Assembly (NCBI GenBank): GCA_937901125.1
Contig: CALCGT010000030.1
Location: 1 to 17,122 of the forward strand
DNA: 17,122 nt
DNA from: an uncultured Clostridia bacterium
GTDB lineage: Bacteria; Bacillota; Clostridia; Lachnospirales; Anaerotignaceae
Reading direction: 5' to 3'
This document shows positions 7,375-14,904 of the stretch, piece after piece. The stretch's first letter is position 1. The number at the start of each line of letters is the position of its first letter. Under the pieces are notes generated by a model that was not told the origin of the DNA, searched no databases, and saw only the letters and a program-made list of their open reading frames with translations. The translations under genes and the position numbers were made by a program.

Positions 7375-8484
7375 CTACCGTTTTCTTTTGAAAAGAAGGG
7401 CGTGGCAAAGGACGCCGAGGAAAAACAAACTCGGCAAGAACCATAAAATAGACAGGGTAAAAGCAGTTTCCGTGAAGAAAGAAAACACGGGGACTGCTTT
7501 TTGTGCGCGCTGTTGGAAAAATGGATAGAGAAAATAAAAGAAAAGACTGCTGAAAAGGGCGTTGATCAATTTCCCTTTGAGGTAGTCTTTTTTTGATATG
7601 GGGATATTGGCAAGGACACCAAGGGTCTGCCCTAAAATGGAAAGCCCGCCGAAAGAAACGAGAAAAGTCACCAGAGCCAGCCGCAGACGAACCCCATCGG
7701 GAGAAAGACTTAAAAGATATGCCCCGTTGGTCATTTCCAAAATGCCGCTGCAAAAGCCTCGGAGGGTTTCCGTGGAAAGGGGCAGGAAAAACAGCAGGCT
7801 GGAAAGCAGGGAAAAAAGGTCTGTCTGCTCCATGGCTTCAGATAATGCCCCAAAGAGGATGAGATATCCGCCGATGAGGAGAACCGTATTCACCGCATCG
7901 GAAACAGAAGCGGAAAGGGCTTCTGTGACGGAAGAAGCTGAAACAGCAGTAGGATATGCAGGAGTTATGCAGGTGGAATCTTTTTTGGGGAACTGCCAGA
8001 GGATGCCCGTGGTGACAGCCCCAAGAAAAGAGCAGAGCAGCAGAGCATAGCCGAAAACAGGCATACCGAAAAAGCCCACCCCGACGGTGCCGATCAGGAA
8101 CAGAGGACCGGGGTTATTGGAAAAAGCGAGGATATGCTGGGCTTCTTCTAATGTGATCATTTTTTTTCCATAGAGCATGGCAGTGATCTTTGCCCCCATA
8201 GGGTAACCGGAGAGAACCCCCAGAAAAAAGGGAAAGGCAGAGATGCCGGGCAGCCCAAACAGGGGCTGCATCAATGGGCGCAAGGCGGCACCCATCCGCT
8301 CGGCAGCACCGATCCGCAAAAGAAGACCACAGGCAGCAATGAAAGGAAAAAGGGAAGGAAATACCTTCGTCAGCCAAAGCTGGACGCTTTCGGCAGATGC
8401 AGCAAGCATGGCTTCGGGAAAGCGCAGAAGGGCATAAATCAAAAAACAGGCAAAAAACCCAAGTATCATAGTCGATTTTTTCAT
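7375..8484 (-). CDS. ylbJ: Sporulation integral membrane protein YlbJ
   Basis: YlbJ is a polytopic membrane protein needed for proper spore formation in B. subtilis, where it is expressed under sporulation control. This 369-residue protein has about eight hydrophobic segments arranged as two nucleoside-recognition/gate-type repeats (about 45-160 and 200-290). Conserved motifs are 'SGYPMGAK' (92-99), 'SNNPGPLF' (122-129) and 'VSFGGLSILGQ' (276-286). The start at 8484 has GAGGT at good spacing upstream on the minus strand. It lies 69 bp downstream of tmcAL on the same strand, so the two may be co-transcribed. In B. subtilis ylbJ follows coaD; here it has the same neighbours but the opposite orientation. 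The substrate is unknown. Confidence 0.93.
   Translation of the reverse strand: MKKSTMILGFFACFLIYALLRFPEAMLAASAESVQLWLTKVFPSLFPFIAACGLLLRIGAAERMGAALRPLMQPLFGLPGISAFPFFLGVLSGYPMGAKITAMLYGKKMITLEEAQHILAFSNNPGPLFLIGTVGVGFFGMPVFGYALLLCSFLGAVTTGILWQFPKKDSTCITPAYPTAVSASSVTEALSASVSDAVNTVLLIGGYLILFGALSEAMEQTDLFSLLSSLLFFLPLSTETLRGFCSGILEMTNGAYLLSLSPDGVRLRLALVTFLVSFGGLSILGQTLGVLANIPISKKDYLKGKLINALFSSLFFYFLYPFFQQRAQKAVPVFSFFTETAFTLSILWFLPSLFFLGVLCHALLFKRKR
7459..7502 (+). terminator. Terminator hairpin lying antisense inside ylbJ
   Basis: On the plus strand, 7459-7474 pairs with 7486-7501 over 16 bp (two G-T wobbles), with an 11-nt loop, and ends in TTTTT (7498-7502). It lies about 90 bp beyond the stop of the coiled-coil gene, within the 3' part of ylbJ. 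It is placed to end the rightward rsmD-coaD transcript, because the 1-bp intergenic space leaves no room for a terminator. The minus-strand copy also ends in TTTT, but translating ribosomes should disrupt it there. Confidence 0.6.
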
Positions 8485-8553
8485 CGAGAGACCTCACATT
8501 TGAAAAGCTATGATACAAGTGTATTTACGCCTGTTTTAGAACATTCTATTTAA

Positions 8554-9777
8554 TTACAGGATGACCAAAGGTTTGGTGAAATCCTGATTTGGACCGCGGT
8601 AAATGGGGTTTGGATATGCCAGTGCGTGCAGGTCTGTTGCTGTTTTTTCCAATGCCAGCAGAGCCAGACCGTCCTCATTGAGGAGATCGGGAGCTTTTTT
8701 CAGATTGGTCAGCACAGGGCATTTTGCGTTTTCTGTCAGATCTGCCAGAATATCGGAGTGTTCCTTCTGGAAGCCCAGCACGCGGATATAGGGCATTTTG
8801 GGAAGGTTCAGGAAATAAGAAACTTCCTTTTCCTTGATATCCAGCAGGATATGGAGTAGGATGCGCTGGATCTTTGTGCGGGTATAGCGTTTGGTCTTGA
8901 TAAAATCGATGATATCTCTCATTTCGTAGCAGGTATCGATGGAATGAAGGATACGATTTTCCAGACCTTCTGTGACTTCGGCGATCTCCCGCAGTTCATC
9001 GGCGGAGGAGGTACGCAGTTTATAATGCAAAGTAGGCGCCAGTTCTTCCCAGAAAACAGGGGCAGTCCCCAGGGACAATGCTTTATTATAAAGATCGTGG
9101 GTATTTTCCGGCAGTTGTGTCATGGCTTCTGTGCTGCGGTCTTCGGCAAGGGCTTTGCGGATAGCAACGGCGGAAGCGTAGCCATGGGTGAGGGAGGGGC
9201 TGTTGTAATTGCCTTCCCGTTTGATGGTCATAGGCTCCATAGAACAGGAATAGTAGTCCAAAGCTTTCAGGTATTCCAGACCCAAAATATGATTGGGACG
9301 GGATAAGATTTCGCTGTTGATCTGGGAAACGGTTTCCAGTGCCTTTGCACGGGCAGCAGGATAGGAAAGCCCTTCATCCAGCTGCTCCTTCAGCAGACGC
9401 TGGAATTCTTCGGTTTCGTTGGTCATTAGCTTGGCTGCCTCCTGCATAGCGTGCAGATCGCCGCTTTCGGAACCGAAGCAGAGGATATCCACGATGCCGC
9501 TTTCCTCCAAAATGCGGACGGCAGCACGGGCGAAAGTTTCTGCCTTGGATGCAGCAAAAAGGACAGGCAACTCCAAAACCATGTCAACGCCGTTTTTCAG
9601 GGCAGCTTCTGCCCTTGTCCATTTATCGAAGATGGCAGGTTCGCCCCTTTGAACAAAACTGCCGCTCATCACTACAACCACACGGTCTGCGCCGGCTTTG
9701 CGCTTGGCTTCTTCGATCATATATGCGTGCCCTTTATGGAAGGGGTTATATTCGGTAATGATACCAAGGGTCTTCAT
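8554..9777 (-). CDS. tmcAL: tRNA(Met) cytidine acetate ligase TmcAL
   Basis: TmcAL (B. subtilis YlbM) makes N4-acetylcytidine at the wobble position of elongator tRNA-Met, activating acetate with ATP. It does not use acetyl-CoA as the E. coli enzyme does. The 407-residue protein has the nucleotidyltransferase-like N-terminus 'GIITEYNPFHKGH' (5-17, HKGH at 14-17) and the family motif 'GSFVQRGEPA' (39-48), followed by the helical tRNA-binding part. The length is typical. The start ATG at 9777 is preceded on the minus strand by GAAAGGATGAG. An extended -10 promoter lies about 150 bp upstream. It is near pta-ackA, the acetate-producing genes, as in many Clostridia. Confidence 0.95.
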   Translation of the reverse strand: MKTLGIITEYNPFHKGHAYMIEEAKRKAGADRVVVVMSGSFVQRGEPAIFDKWTRAEAALKNGVDMVLELPVLFAASKAETFARAAVRILEESGIVDILCFGSESGDLHAMQEAAKLMTNETEEFQRLLKEQLDEGLSYPAARAKALETVSQINSEILSRPNHILGLEYLKALDYYSCSMEPMTIKREGNYNSPSLTHGYASAVAIRKALAEDRSTEAMTQLPENTHDLYNKALSLGTAPVFWEELAPTLHYKLRTSSADELREIAEVTEGLENRILHSIDTCYEMRDIIDFIKTKRYTRTKIQRILLHILLDIKEKEVSYFLNLPKMPYIRVLGFQKEHSDILADLTENAKCPVLTNLKKAPDLLNEDGLALLALEKTATDLHALAYPNPIYRGPNQDFTKPLVIL

Positions 9778-9928
9778 GGTTTCTCATCCTTTCTTTGAAA
9801 AGCACCTTTGCAAAATTATGTTTTTTTTAAGCAGGATCGTCGTCATATTTTTCTGGATAATTTTCCCAGATTTTCGGCTTTTTGTGGACAAGAATATTCC
9901 ATAAAAAGACGTTTTCGGATCAAGTAAA

Positions 9929-9937
9929 AGTATACCA
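9929..9937 (-). promoter_or_regulatory. Extended -10 promoter for tmcAL
   Basis: Read on the minus strand, positions 9937 to 9929 give TGGTATACT, an extended -10 element (TGnTATAMT). No good -35 is present at 16-18 bp, which is compatible with the extended form. It is about 150 bp upstream of the tmcAL start. Confidence 0.5.
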
Positions 9938-9990
9938 CATTTTTTGCGAATTTTTGAGAAAATCGTCTGGAAATTTTCTGAATTTAGGTC

Positions 9991-10010
9991 TATACTATGT
10001 GTTAACATAG
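9991..10010 (+). promoter_or_regulatory. Possible promoter/operator for the CheA-like gene
   Basis: TATACT (9991-9996) overlaps an inverted repeat, CTATGT (9995-10000) and ACATAG (10005-10010), separated by 4 bp. A palindrome over a -10 box would suit a repressor site. No clear -35 box is visible, so the promoter call is tentative. Confidence 0.35.
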
Positions 10011-10123
10011 GCAGAAAAGGGAGTGGAAAGAAACCATCTCTTTTTTCTTTCCATAAATGGAGTATGATTGAGCAAAAAGAAAATGAATTTCTTTTGATAT
10101 AAAAGCAGTAAGAGGATGATGAA

Positions 10124-11179
10124 GTGGAAAGGTTTGTAGAGAATCCAGATTATCTGCAGGAGCTTTTTCTGGAAGAAACCTGGAAAAATATTGATAAGAT
10201 CGATGGATTTATTGAATCGAAAGCAAATTTAGAGGAGTTTGAGGTGACCCTGGAAGAGGTAAATAGCCTGTTCCGTACTATGCACAGCATCAAAGGCTCT
10301 GCGTCCATGATGGGATATCCTGCCATTTCAGAAACGGCCCATGCGGCAGAGGATCTGTTTTCCTATCTGCGAGAGGAAGCAGCACCGGCCCAGAAGGATC
10401 TGCAGACGATCCTGCAGCTCTTGCGAATGGTTTCCGGCTTTTTGAAGCGGGAACTGCGCCGATTGGAAACAGACGATGAAGTGACAGACTTTGGCTGGGC
10501 AGTAGTGCGCCGCATCAAGAATTTCCTGTCCCATGTGGACAGTGAAAATGAGCCGGAGGGCCCCAGTTATCAGATCGCCTATACCAGGAAGGGGAAACAG
10601 CGGATTCCTTATACCAATTTTGAAGGGCTGATTCCCCAGATGGAACGGTTGGCTACGGTCATGGGCAGAGAATTGCAGAAGGAATTTATGGTAAAAGTAT
10701 CCGGTGCGGACACAGAAGTCCCCAGAGATATTTATGATAAGATATCTATGGCAGTTTTGCAGATGATGAAAAACAGCATGGATCATGGCCTGGAATCTGT
10801 GGCAGACAGAGAATGTATGGGGAAAACCCCTGTGGGGGAAATCTCTGTGGAGATCCAAAAAGCAGGGCAGCGTGTTTTTGTTGCCTTCCGTGATGACGGA
10901 CGGGGGCTGAACCGAAATCAGATATTGGAAAAAGCCAAAGAAAAAGGCCTTCTGAAAAAGCCTGAGGAAGAATATGAAGACAGCGAAATTTATGCGTTTC
11001 TGCTGCGCCCCGGCTTTACCACAAAGAGCAGTGCAACTCTGTTTTCCGGCAGGGGTGTTGGTCTGGATGTGGTGCATGCGGCGGTGGCTTCCCTTGGCGG
11101 CAGTATCCGTATCGAAAGCCGTGAATATATGGGCACCACCTTCTTTATGGAATTCCCTGTGGTAGATGAAATGCCCTGA
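10124..11179 (+). CDS. CheA-like HPt-histidine kinase lacking CheW domain
   Basis: A 351-residue cytoplasmic protein combining an HPt phosphotransfer domain and a CheA-type ATPase. The HPt domain (1-115) has the phospho-acceptor 'MHSIKGSA' with His54. Residues about 166-200 resemble the helical stretch preceding CheA ATPase domains ('PQMERLATVMGRELQKE'). The ATPase has the N box 'MMKNSMDHGLE' (Asn217), the G1 box 'DDGRG' (257-261), an F box 'LLRPGFTTK' (294-302) and the G2 box 'GRGVGLDVV' (309-317). Normal CheA is about 650-700 residues and ends in a CheW-like P5 domain; this protein stops right after the ATPase and also lacks P2. It starts at GTG 10124 with AGAGG upstream. No chemotaxis gene or response regulator is nearby. 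The sensor and target are unknown. Confidence 0.85.
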   Translation: MERFVENPDYLQELFLEETWKNIDKIDGFIESKANLEEFEVTLEEVNSLFRTMHSIKGSASMMGYPAISETAHAAEDLFSYLREEAAPAQKDLQTILQLLRMVSGFLKRELRRLETDDEVTDFGWAVVRRIKNFLSHVDSENEPEGPSYQIAYTRKGKQRIPYTNFEGLIPQMERLATVMGRELQKEFMVKVSGADTEVPRDIYDKISMAVLQMMKNSMDHGLESVADRECMGKTPVGEISVEIQKAGQRVFVAFRDDGRGLNRNQILEKAKEKGLLKKPEEEYEDSEIYAFLLRPGFTTKSSATLFSGRGVGLDVVHAAVASLGGSIRIESREYMGTTFFMEFPVVDEMP

Positions 11180-11193
11180 GAAAGGGGGATTTT

Positions 11194-11799
11194 ATGAAAA
11201 GAAAGATAAATGGGAAATTGTTATTGTTTTCTGTTTTGATATTGATTTTGGGTATCGTGCTGCTTGGCGTGATGTTTCGCGTGGAGCATGGAACGGACAG
11301 CTTTCAAGCCCATTTATGCAGCACGAAATATAGTTTTCACAGTAGCGGCTTGCGTAATATTGGGACGGAGGGATGCCTTGGTCTGCTGGCATTCGGTCTG
11401 ATCGCTTTGGGATGTTATGGTATCTTCAAAGGAATACAGGGACGTGTTTCCGAAAGGGAAGCGCAATTTCAAATACCATCCGTTGGCTGCATTGTATTAT
11501 CGTTGGTGCTGATTCTGGTAGGCTGCATTCTTTCCTATTTTGTCTGGATCAAGGGATATCGCTTTTCCAGAAGATATAGTGGAATCGAAGGGATTATATT
11601 CATGTTACTTGGCGGTGCTGTTTTTTACAGAGGCATGCAGGGAAAAGAGTTCCGCTTCTGGCATAAAAAATGGGAGCCTTTGGGGGAAGCACAGGAGGAT
11701 AGTGCATTTGAAAGGACAGAGAAAATCATTTGTCCCTACTGCAAAAATAAACTGCGGAAGAAAGAAAGCTATTGTCCCATCTGCGGTAGAAAACTGTAA
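11194..11799 (+). CDS. Membrane protein with C-terminal zinc ribbon
   Basis: A 201-residue protein with four hydrophobic segments (about 9-28, 60-80, 96-118 and 131-147) and a cytoplasmic-looking C-terminal zinc ribbon, Cys180-x2-Cys183 and Cys194-x2-Cys197. The topology is probably both ends inside. The start ATG 11194 has AAAGGGGG just upstream, and the gap from the CheA-like stop is only 14 bp, so the two genes are very likely one operon. Known zinc-ribbon membrane proteins of this layout are mostly uncharacterised. A role as a membrane partner or signal input for the kinase is inference from the operon alone. Confidence 0.82.
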   Translation: MKRKINGKLLLFSVLILILGIVLLGVMFRVEHGTDSFQAHLCSTKYSFHSSGLRNIGTEGCLGLLAFGLIALGCYGIFKGIQGRVSEREAQFQIPSVGCIVLSLVLILVGCILSYFVWIKGYRFSRRYSGIEGIIFMLLGGAVFYRGMQGKEFRFWHKKWEPLGEAQEDSAFERTEKIICPYCKNKLRKKESYCPICGRKL

Positions 11800-11838
11800 T
11801 CTATTTCAAAAAAATTTGAGGTTTTTTGCGGGATGCTC

Positions 11839-11867
11839 TTGTATACAGAGTGTGTTTTGTTTATAAT
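11839..11867 (+). promoter_or_regulatory. Strong promoter for pta
   Basis: TTGTAT (11839-11844) and a perfect TATAAT (11862-11867) are separated by 17 bp. A hairpin (ATCCGTT 11883-11889 with AACGGAT 11894-11900, TTTG loop) follows within about 10 nt of the predicted transcription start. It would sit near the 5' end of the pta mRNA, where such structures often stabilise transcripts. Confidence 0.8.
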
Positions 11868-11957
11868 AAAATAGATATGCTTATCCGTTTTTGAACGGAT
11901 GCAATATAGAAGGTAACGTAAACTTAAAAGTATTTTATAAAATGGGAGGTAATACCT

Positions 11958-12959
11958 GTGGACTTTTTAAGCACAATGAAAGCAAAAGCAAAGGCAGACA
12001 AGAAAGTAATCGTTCTGCCCGAATCCTATGAAAAAAGAAACCTGGAAGCAGCGGCTGAATGCCTGAGAGACGAACTGGCAGACATCGTTCTGATCGGTAA
12101 CAAAGAAAAGATCATCGAAGCAGCTGGTTCTTTCGACGTTTCCAAAGCGATCTTCGTAGATCCTGAAAACTACGAAAGAATGGATGAAATGGTTGCTGGT
12201 CTGGCAGAAGCTAGAAAGAGCAAAGGCATGACACTGGAAGAAGCAAGAAAGATCCTGATGGATGATTCTCTGTTCGTAGCAGTTATGCTGGTTAAAATGG
12301 GTGTTGCTGACGGTATGGTATCCGGTGCAATCCACTCCACAGCTGATACACTGAGACCTGCTCTGCAGATCCTGAAAACAGCACCCGGCACAGAACTGGT
12401 ATCCTCTTTCTTCATCATGGTTACAAAAACACCTCAGTATGGCGATGACGGTATCCTGCTGTTCGCTGACTGTGCCCTGAACCAGAACCCCAACCCCGCA
12501 GAGCTGGCTTGCATCGCTGGCGACTCCGCAAAATCTTACAATGCCTTCATCGGCAAAGAAGCAAGAGTTGCTATGCTGAGCCACTCCACAATGGGTTCTG
12601 CAAAACATGCTGACGTAACGAAAGTTGTTGACGCAGTTAAGATCGCAAAAGAAAAATACCCCGAACTGAAACTGGATGGCGAAATCCAGCTGGATGCTGC
12701 TATCGTGAAAGAAGTTGGCGAACTGAAAGCTCCCAACTCCACAGTTGCAGGTAAAGCAAACGTTCTGGTATTCCCCGACATTGATGCAGGTAATATCGGT
12801 TACAAACTGGTACAGAGATTTGGCGGTGCAGAAGCCTTCGGTCCTATCCTGCAGGGTATTGCGAAACCCGTTAACGACCTGTCCAGAGGATGCTCTGCAA
12901 ACGATATCGTTGCAGTAGTTGCTCTGACAAGCGTACAGGCTCAGGTAATGGGCAAATAA
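11958..12959 (+). CDS. pta: Phosphate acetyltransferase
   Basis: Pta converts acetyl-CoA and phosphate to acetyl phosphate and CoA, the first step of the acetate-forming, ATP-yielding branch of fermentation. The 333-residue length is that of the short, single-domain class without the N-terminal regulatory domain of the E. coli enzyme. Hallmarks are 'VIVLPES' (17-23), 'ADGMVSGAIHSTADTLRPAL' (117-136) and 'SHSTMGSAKH' (208-217). The start is GTG 11958 with GGGAGGT at 11944-11950. Its codon use is strongly biased, like ackA, fitting high expression. It is followed by ackA after a 190-bp structured gap. It could in principle be a phosphate butyryltransferase relative, but the ackA partner and the motifs favour Pta. 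Confidence 0.95.
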   Translation: MDFLSTMKAKAKADKKVIVLPESYEKRNLEAAAECLRDELADIVLIGNKEKIIEAAGSFDVSKAIFVDPENYERMDEMVAGLAEARKSKGMTLEEARKILMDDSLFVAVMLVKMGVADGMVSGAIHSTADTLRPALQILKTAPGTELVSSFFIMVTKTPQYGDDGILLFADCALNQNPNPAELACIAGDSAKSYNAFIGKEARVAMLSHSTMGSAKHADVTKVVDAVKIAKEKYPELKLDGEIQLDAAIVKEVGELKAPNSTVAGKANVLVFPDIDAGNIGYKLVQRFGGAEAFGPILQGIAKPVNDLSRGCSANDIVAVVALTSVQAQVMGK

Positions 12960-12967
12960 GAACGACC

Positions 12968-13109
12968 TTGAGGGCTCTGCCCTCAATACACCCGCAAGGG
13001 GCTCAGCCCCTTGACCCGGGTCGCGATTGCACTTACAGTGCAATCGCAGAATAAAAGTTTTTGCCCCGCTTTTTTCAAAAAGAGGGCAGGGGGTGGGATG
13101 GTGTCCCAC
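12968..13109 (+). repeat. Hairpin array between pta and ackA
   Basis: Four consecutive GC-rich hairpins: TTGAGGGC/GCCCTCAA (12968-12975, 12979-12986), CAAGGGGC/GCCCCTTG (12995-13002, 13006-13013), an 11-bp stem GCGATTGCACT/AGTGCAATCGC (13023-13033, 13037-13047), and GTGGGA/TCCCAC (13093-13098, 13104-13109). Between the last two, CTTTTT and AAAAAG (13069-13085 area) can pair as well. The first three loops are only 3 nt (TCT, TCA, TAC). The composition differs sharply from the neighbouring genes. It resembles the dispersed intergenic palindromic elements seen in gut Clostridia, from memory only. None of the three strong hairpins is followed by a T-run. Confidence 0.75.
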
Positions 13110-13149
13110 GGTTTTAAAAATTATAATGAATATTAAAGGAGAGAAAAAA

Positions 13150-14346
13150 ATGAAAGTTCTTGTACTGAATTGCGGCAGCTCCTCCCTGAAGTATCAGCTG
13201 ATCGACATGGAAACAGAAGGCGTACTGGCAAAAGGTCTGTGCGAAAGAATTGGTATCGAAGGTTCCAAACTGAAACATCAGCCCGCTGGCAAAGATGCAG
13301 TTATCTTCGATGACTACCAGGAAAACCACAGCGTATCCGTTAAAATGGTTCTGGATGCACTGACAAACCCTGAATATGGCGTAGTAAAGAGCATGAAAGA
13401 AATCAACGCAGTTGGTCACCGTGTAGTACATGGTGGTGAATACTTCGCAAACTCCGTAGTAATCACACCCGAAGTTATCGAAGCAATCGAAAAATGCTGC
13501 GATCTGGCACCTCTGCACAACCCTGCAAACCTGATTGGTATCCATGCTTGTGAAGAAATCATGCCCGGCGTACCTCAGGTAGCAGTATTTGATACAGCTT
13601 TCCATCAGACAATGCCCGAAAGAGCTTATATGTATGCTCTGCCTTATGAATACTATGAAAAATACAAAGTAAGAAGATATGGCTTCCACGGCACATCGCA
13701 CAGATTCGTTTCCGAAGAAGCTGCAAAAATGCTGGATAGACCTTACGACCAGACAAAGACAATCACTTGCCACCTGGGCAACGGCGGTTCCGTTTGTGCA
13801 GTAAGAAACGGTAAATCTATTGATACAACCATGGGCTTCACACCTCTGGAAGGTCTGGTAATGGGTACCAGAGCTGGTGACGTTGACGTTGCTGCTGTAA
13901 CCTACATCATGAAGAAAGAAAACCTGTCCGTAGATGAAATGGATAACATCCTGAATAAGAAATCCGGCGTACTGGGTATCTCCGGTGTATCCTCCGACTT
14001 CCGTGATATCGAAGAAGCAGCAGAACATGGCAATGACAGAGCAGAAACAGCTCTGGACGTATTCGCTTACAAAGTAGCAAAGAGAATCGGTGCTTACGCT
14101 GCAGCTATGAATGGCGTTGACTGCATCGTATTCACAGCTGGTCTGGGTGAAAACTCCGCTACAACAAGAAGAGCAATCTGCGACTACCTGGGCTTCCTGG
14201 GCGTTCACATCGACTCCTACAACAACTCTCTGAGAGGCAAAGCAATGGAAATCTCCGCTCCCGACTCTAGAGTAAGAGTACTGGTTATCCCTACAAACGA
14301 AGAACTGGTAATTGCAAGAGATACAAAGGAACTGCTTGACAAATAA
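13150..14346 (+). CDS. ackA: Acetate kinase
   Basis: AckA makes ATP and acetate from acetyl phosphate and ADP. The 398-residue protein has all the landmarks: 'VLNCGSSSLKYQL' (5-17), 'GHRVVHGGE' with Arg91, 'PLHNP' with His123, 'FDTAFHQTMP' with Asp148, 'YGFHGTSH' with His180, 'HLGNGGS' (208-214), 'MGTRAGDVD' with Arg241, and 'TAGLGENS'. These positions coincide with the active-site residues known for Methanosarcina AckA. The start is ATG 13150 with AAAGGAGAG at 13135-13143; a longer frame open from 13027 runs through the hairpin array and is not real. A TATAAT at 13122-13127 could serve a second promoter, but its -35 (TGGTGT) is poor. Confidence 0.97.
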   Translation: MKVLVLNCGSSSLKYQLIDMETEGVLAKGLCERIGIEGSKLKHQPAGKDAVIFDDYQENHSVSVKMVLDALTNPEYGVVKSMKEINAVGHRVVHGGEYFANSVVITPEVIEAIEKCCDLAPLHNPANLIGIHACEEIMPGVPQVAVFDTAFHQTMPERAYMYALPYEYYEKYKVRRYGFHGTSHRFVSEEAAKMLDRPYDQTKTITCHLGNGGSVCAVRNGKSIDTTMGFTPLEGLVMGTRAGDVDVAAVTYIMKKENLSVDEMDNILNKKSGVLGISGVSSDFRDIEEAAEHGNDRAETALDVFAYKVAKRIGAYAAAMNGVDCIVFTAGLGENSATTRRAICDYLGFLGVHIDSYNNSLRGKAMEISAPDSRVRVLVIPTNEELVIARDTKELLDK

Positions 14347-14364
14347 GAGTAACTTCTGTATAAT
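14336..14364 (+). promoter_or_regulatory. Perfect consensus promoter for yceD-rpmF
   Basis: TTGACA (14336-14341) and TATAAT (14359-14364) with exactly 17 bp between them, matching the primary sigma factor consensus at all twelve positions. The -35 box is formed by the last codons of ackA (Leu-Leu-Asp-Lys), and the -10 box lies 12 bp past the ackA stop. Confidence 0.93.
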
Positions 14365-14395
14365 ATTTTAGTACGACTGTTTAGGGGTGATTTAT

Positions 14396-14902
14396 GTGAT
14401 TATTGAAATGGGATATTTGTTCAACCGGAAAGGGTCTTCCCTGCCTGTGGAACTGGTAGAACAGATCGATGATGCAAAAGATTATCCTGATGTTGTGGAA
14501 TTTGTAGAGCCTGTAAAAATTGAGGGAACTCTTAAGAATGAAGACGATGTTTTCGTTCTGGATGCAAAGGGCGAAACAGCAGTGCTGATGGAATGCAGCT
14601 GTTGTCTGACCCCTGTCAGAAAAGAGCTTTGCTTCGAAATTAAGGAACGTTTTGCTCATACAGGCAGAGAAGACGAAGAGACAGAAACTTTTACGGGAGA
14701 TCAGATCGATCTTGCGGATTTTGTGAAAAGAGGTATCATTGGAGAAATTCCTATGAAGGTACTTTGTAGGGAGGACTGCAAGGGGCTCTGTCCTGTCTGC
14801 GGCAAGGATCTGAACGATGGCGATTGCGGATGCGACCGTACAGAGAGAGATCCAAGGTTCGAAAGTTTGAGGGCTCTTTTCAATGATGACGAGGAGGTGT
14901 AG
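14396..14902 (+). CDS. yceD: YceD/DUF177 family protein
   Basis: A 168-residue protein of the YceD (DUF177) family, which is almost always encoded just before rpmF and is linked in the literature to 23S rRNA/ribosome biogenesis. Features are 'VLMECSCCLTPVRKEL' (63-78), the acidic middle, 'DLADFVKRGIIGEIPMKVLC' split over 106-124, and the metal-site-like cysteines Cys124, Cys128, Cys132, Cys135, Cys144 and Cys146, followed by 'DPRFESLRALF' (152-162). I chose GTG 14396 because AGGGGTG (14383-14389) lies 6 bp upstream; an earlier in-frame GTG at 14387 overlaps that ribosome-binding site. It corresponds to B. subtilis YlbN. Its stop overlaps the rpmF ribosome-binding site. Confidence 0.93.
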   Translation: MIIEMGYLFNRKGSSLPVELVEQIDDAKDYPDVVEFVEPVKIEGTLKNEDDVFVLDAKGETAVLMECSCCLTPVRKELCFEIKERFAHTGREDEETETFTGDQIDLADFVKRGIIGEIPMKVLCREDCKGLCPVCGKDLNDGDCGCDRTERDPRFESLRALFNDDEEV

Positions 14903-14904
14903 AA

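Larger units (their letters stand above)
9778..10123. other. Divergent regulatory region, no gene
   Basis: This 346-bp AT-rich stretch separates tmcAL (leftward) from the CheA-like gene (rightward). It holds an extended -10 element for the leftward direction (9929-9937), a TATACT plus operator-like inverted repeat for the rightward direction (9991-10010), and a 9-10 bp hairpin (10024-10033 with 10044-10053) in the presumed leader of the CheA-like gene. The tmcAL leader would be about 145 nt long, but I recognise no riboswitch in it. No plausible coding frame with a ribosome-binding site is seen. Confidence 0.6.

Noticed and set aside
9778..9928. Riboswitch in the long tmcAL leader
   Set aside because: The leader is AT-rich and I could not match it to any riboswitch core; no terminator/antiterminator pair is visible.
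10024..10053. Hairpin before the CheA-like gene as a terminator
   Set aside because: The stem is 9-10 bp but is followed by TAAATGG and not a T-run, so at most it is a leader structure.
11807..11830. Terminator after the zinc-ribbon gene
   Set aside because: Only an A/T-only pairing of about 7 bp (CAAAAAA with TTTTTTG) can form, too weak to call.
13027..13149. Upstream extension of ackA
   Set aside because: It reads through the hairpin array, and the AckA N-terminus MKVLVLNCGSSS begins at 13150 with its own ribosome-binding site.
11967..14208. Long open frames on the minus strand opposite pta and ackA (about 380 and 364 codons)
   Set aside because: They are by-products of the strong codon bias of pta and ackA, have no ribosome-binding sites, and are cysteine/phenylalanine-rich nonsense with no family pattern.
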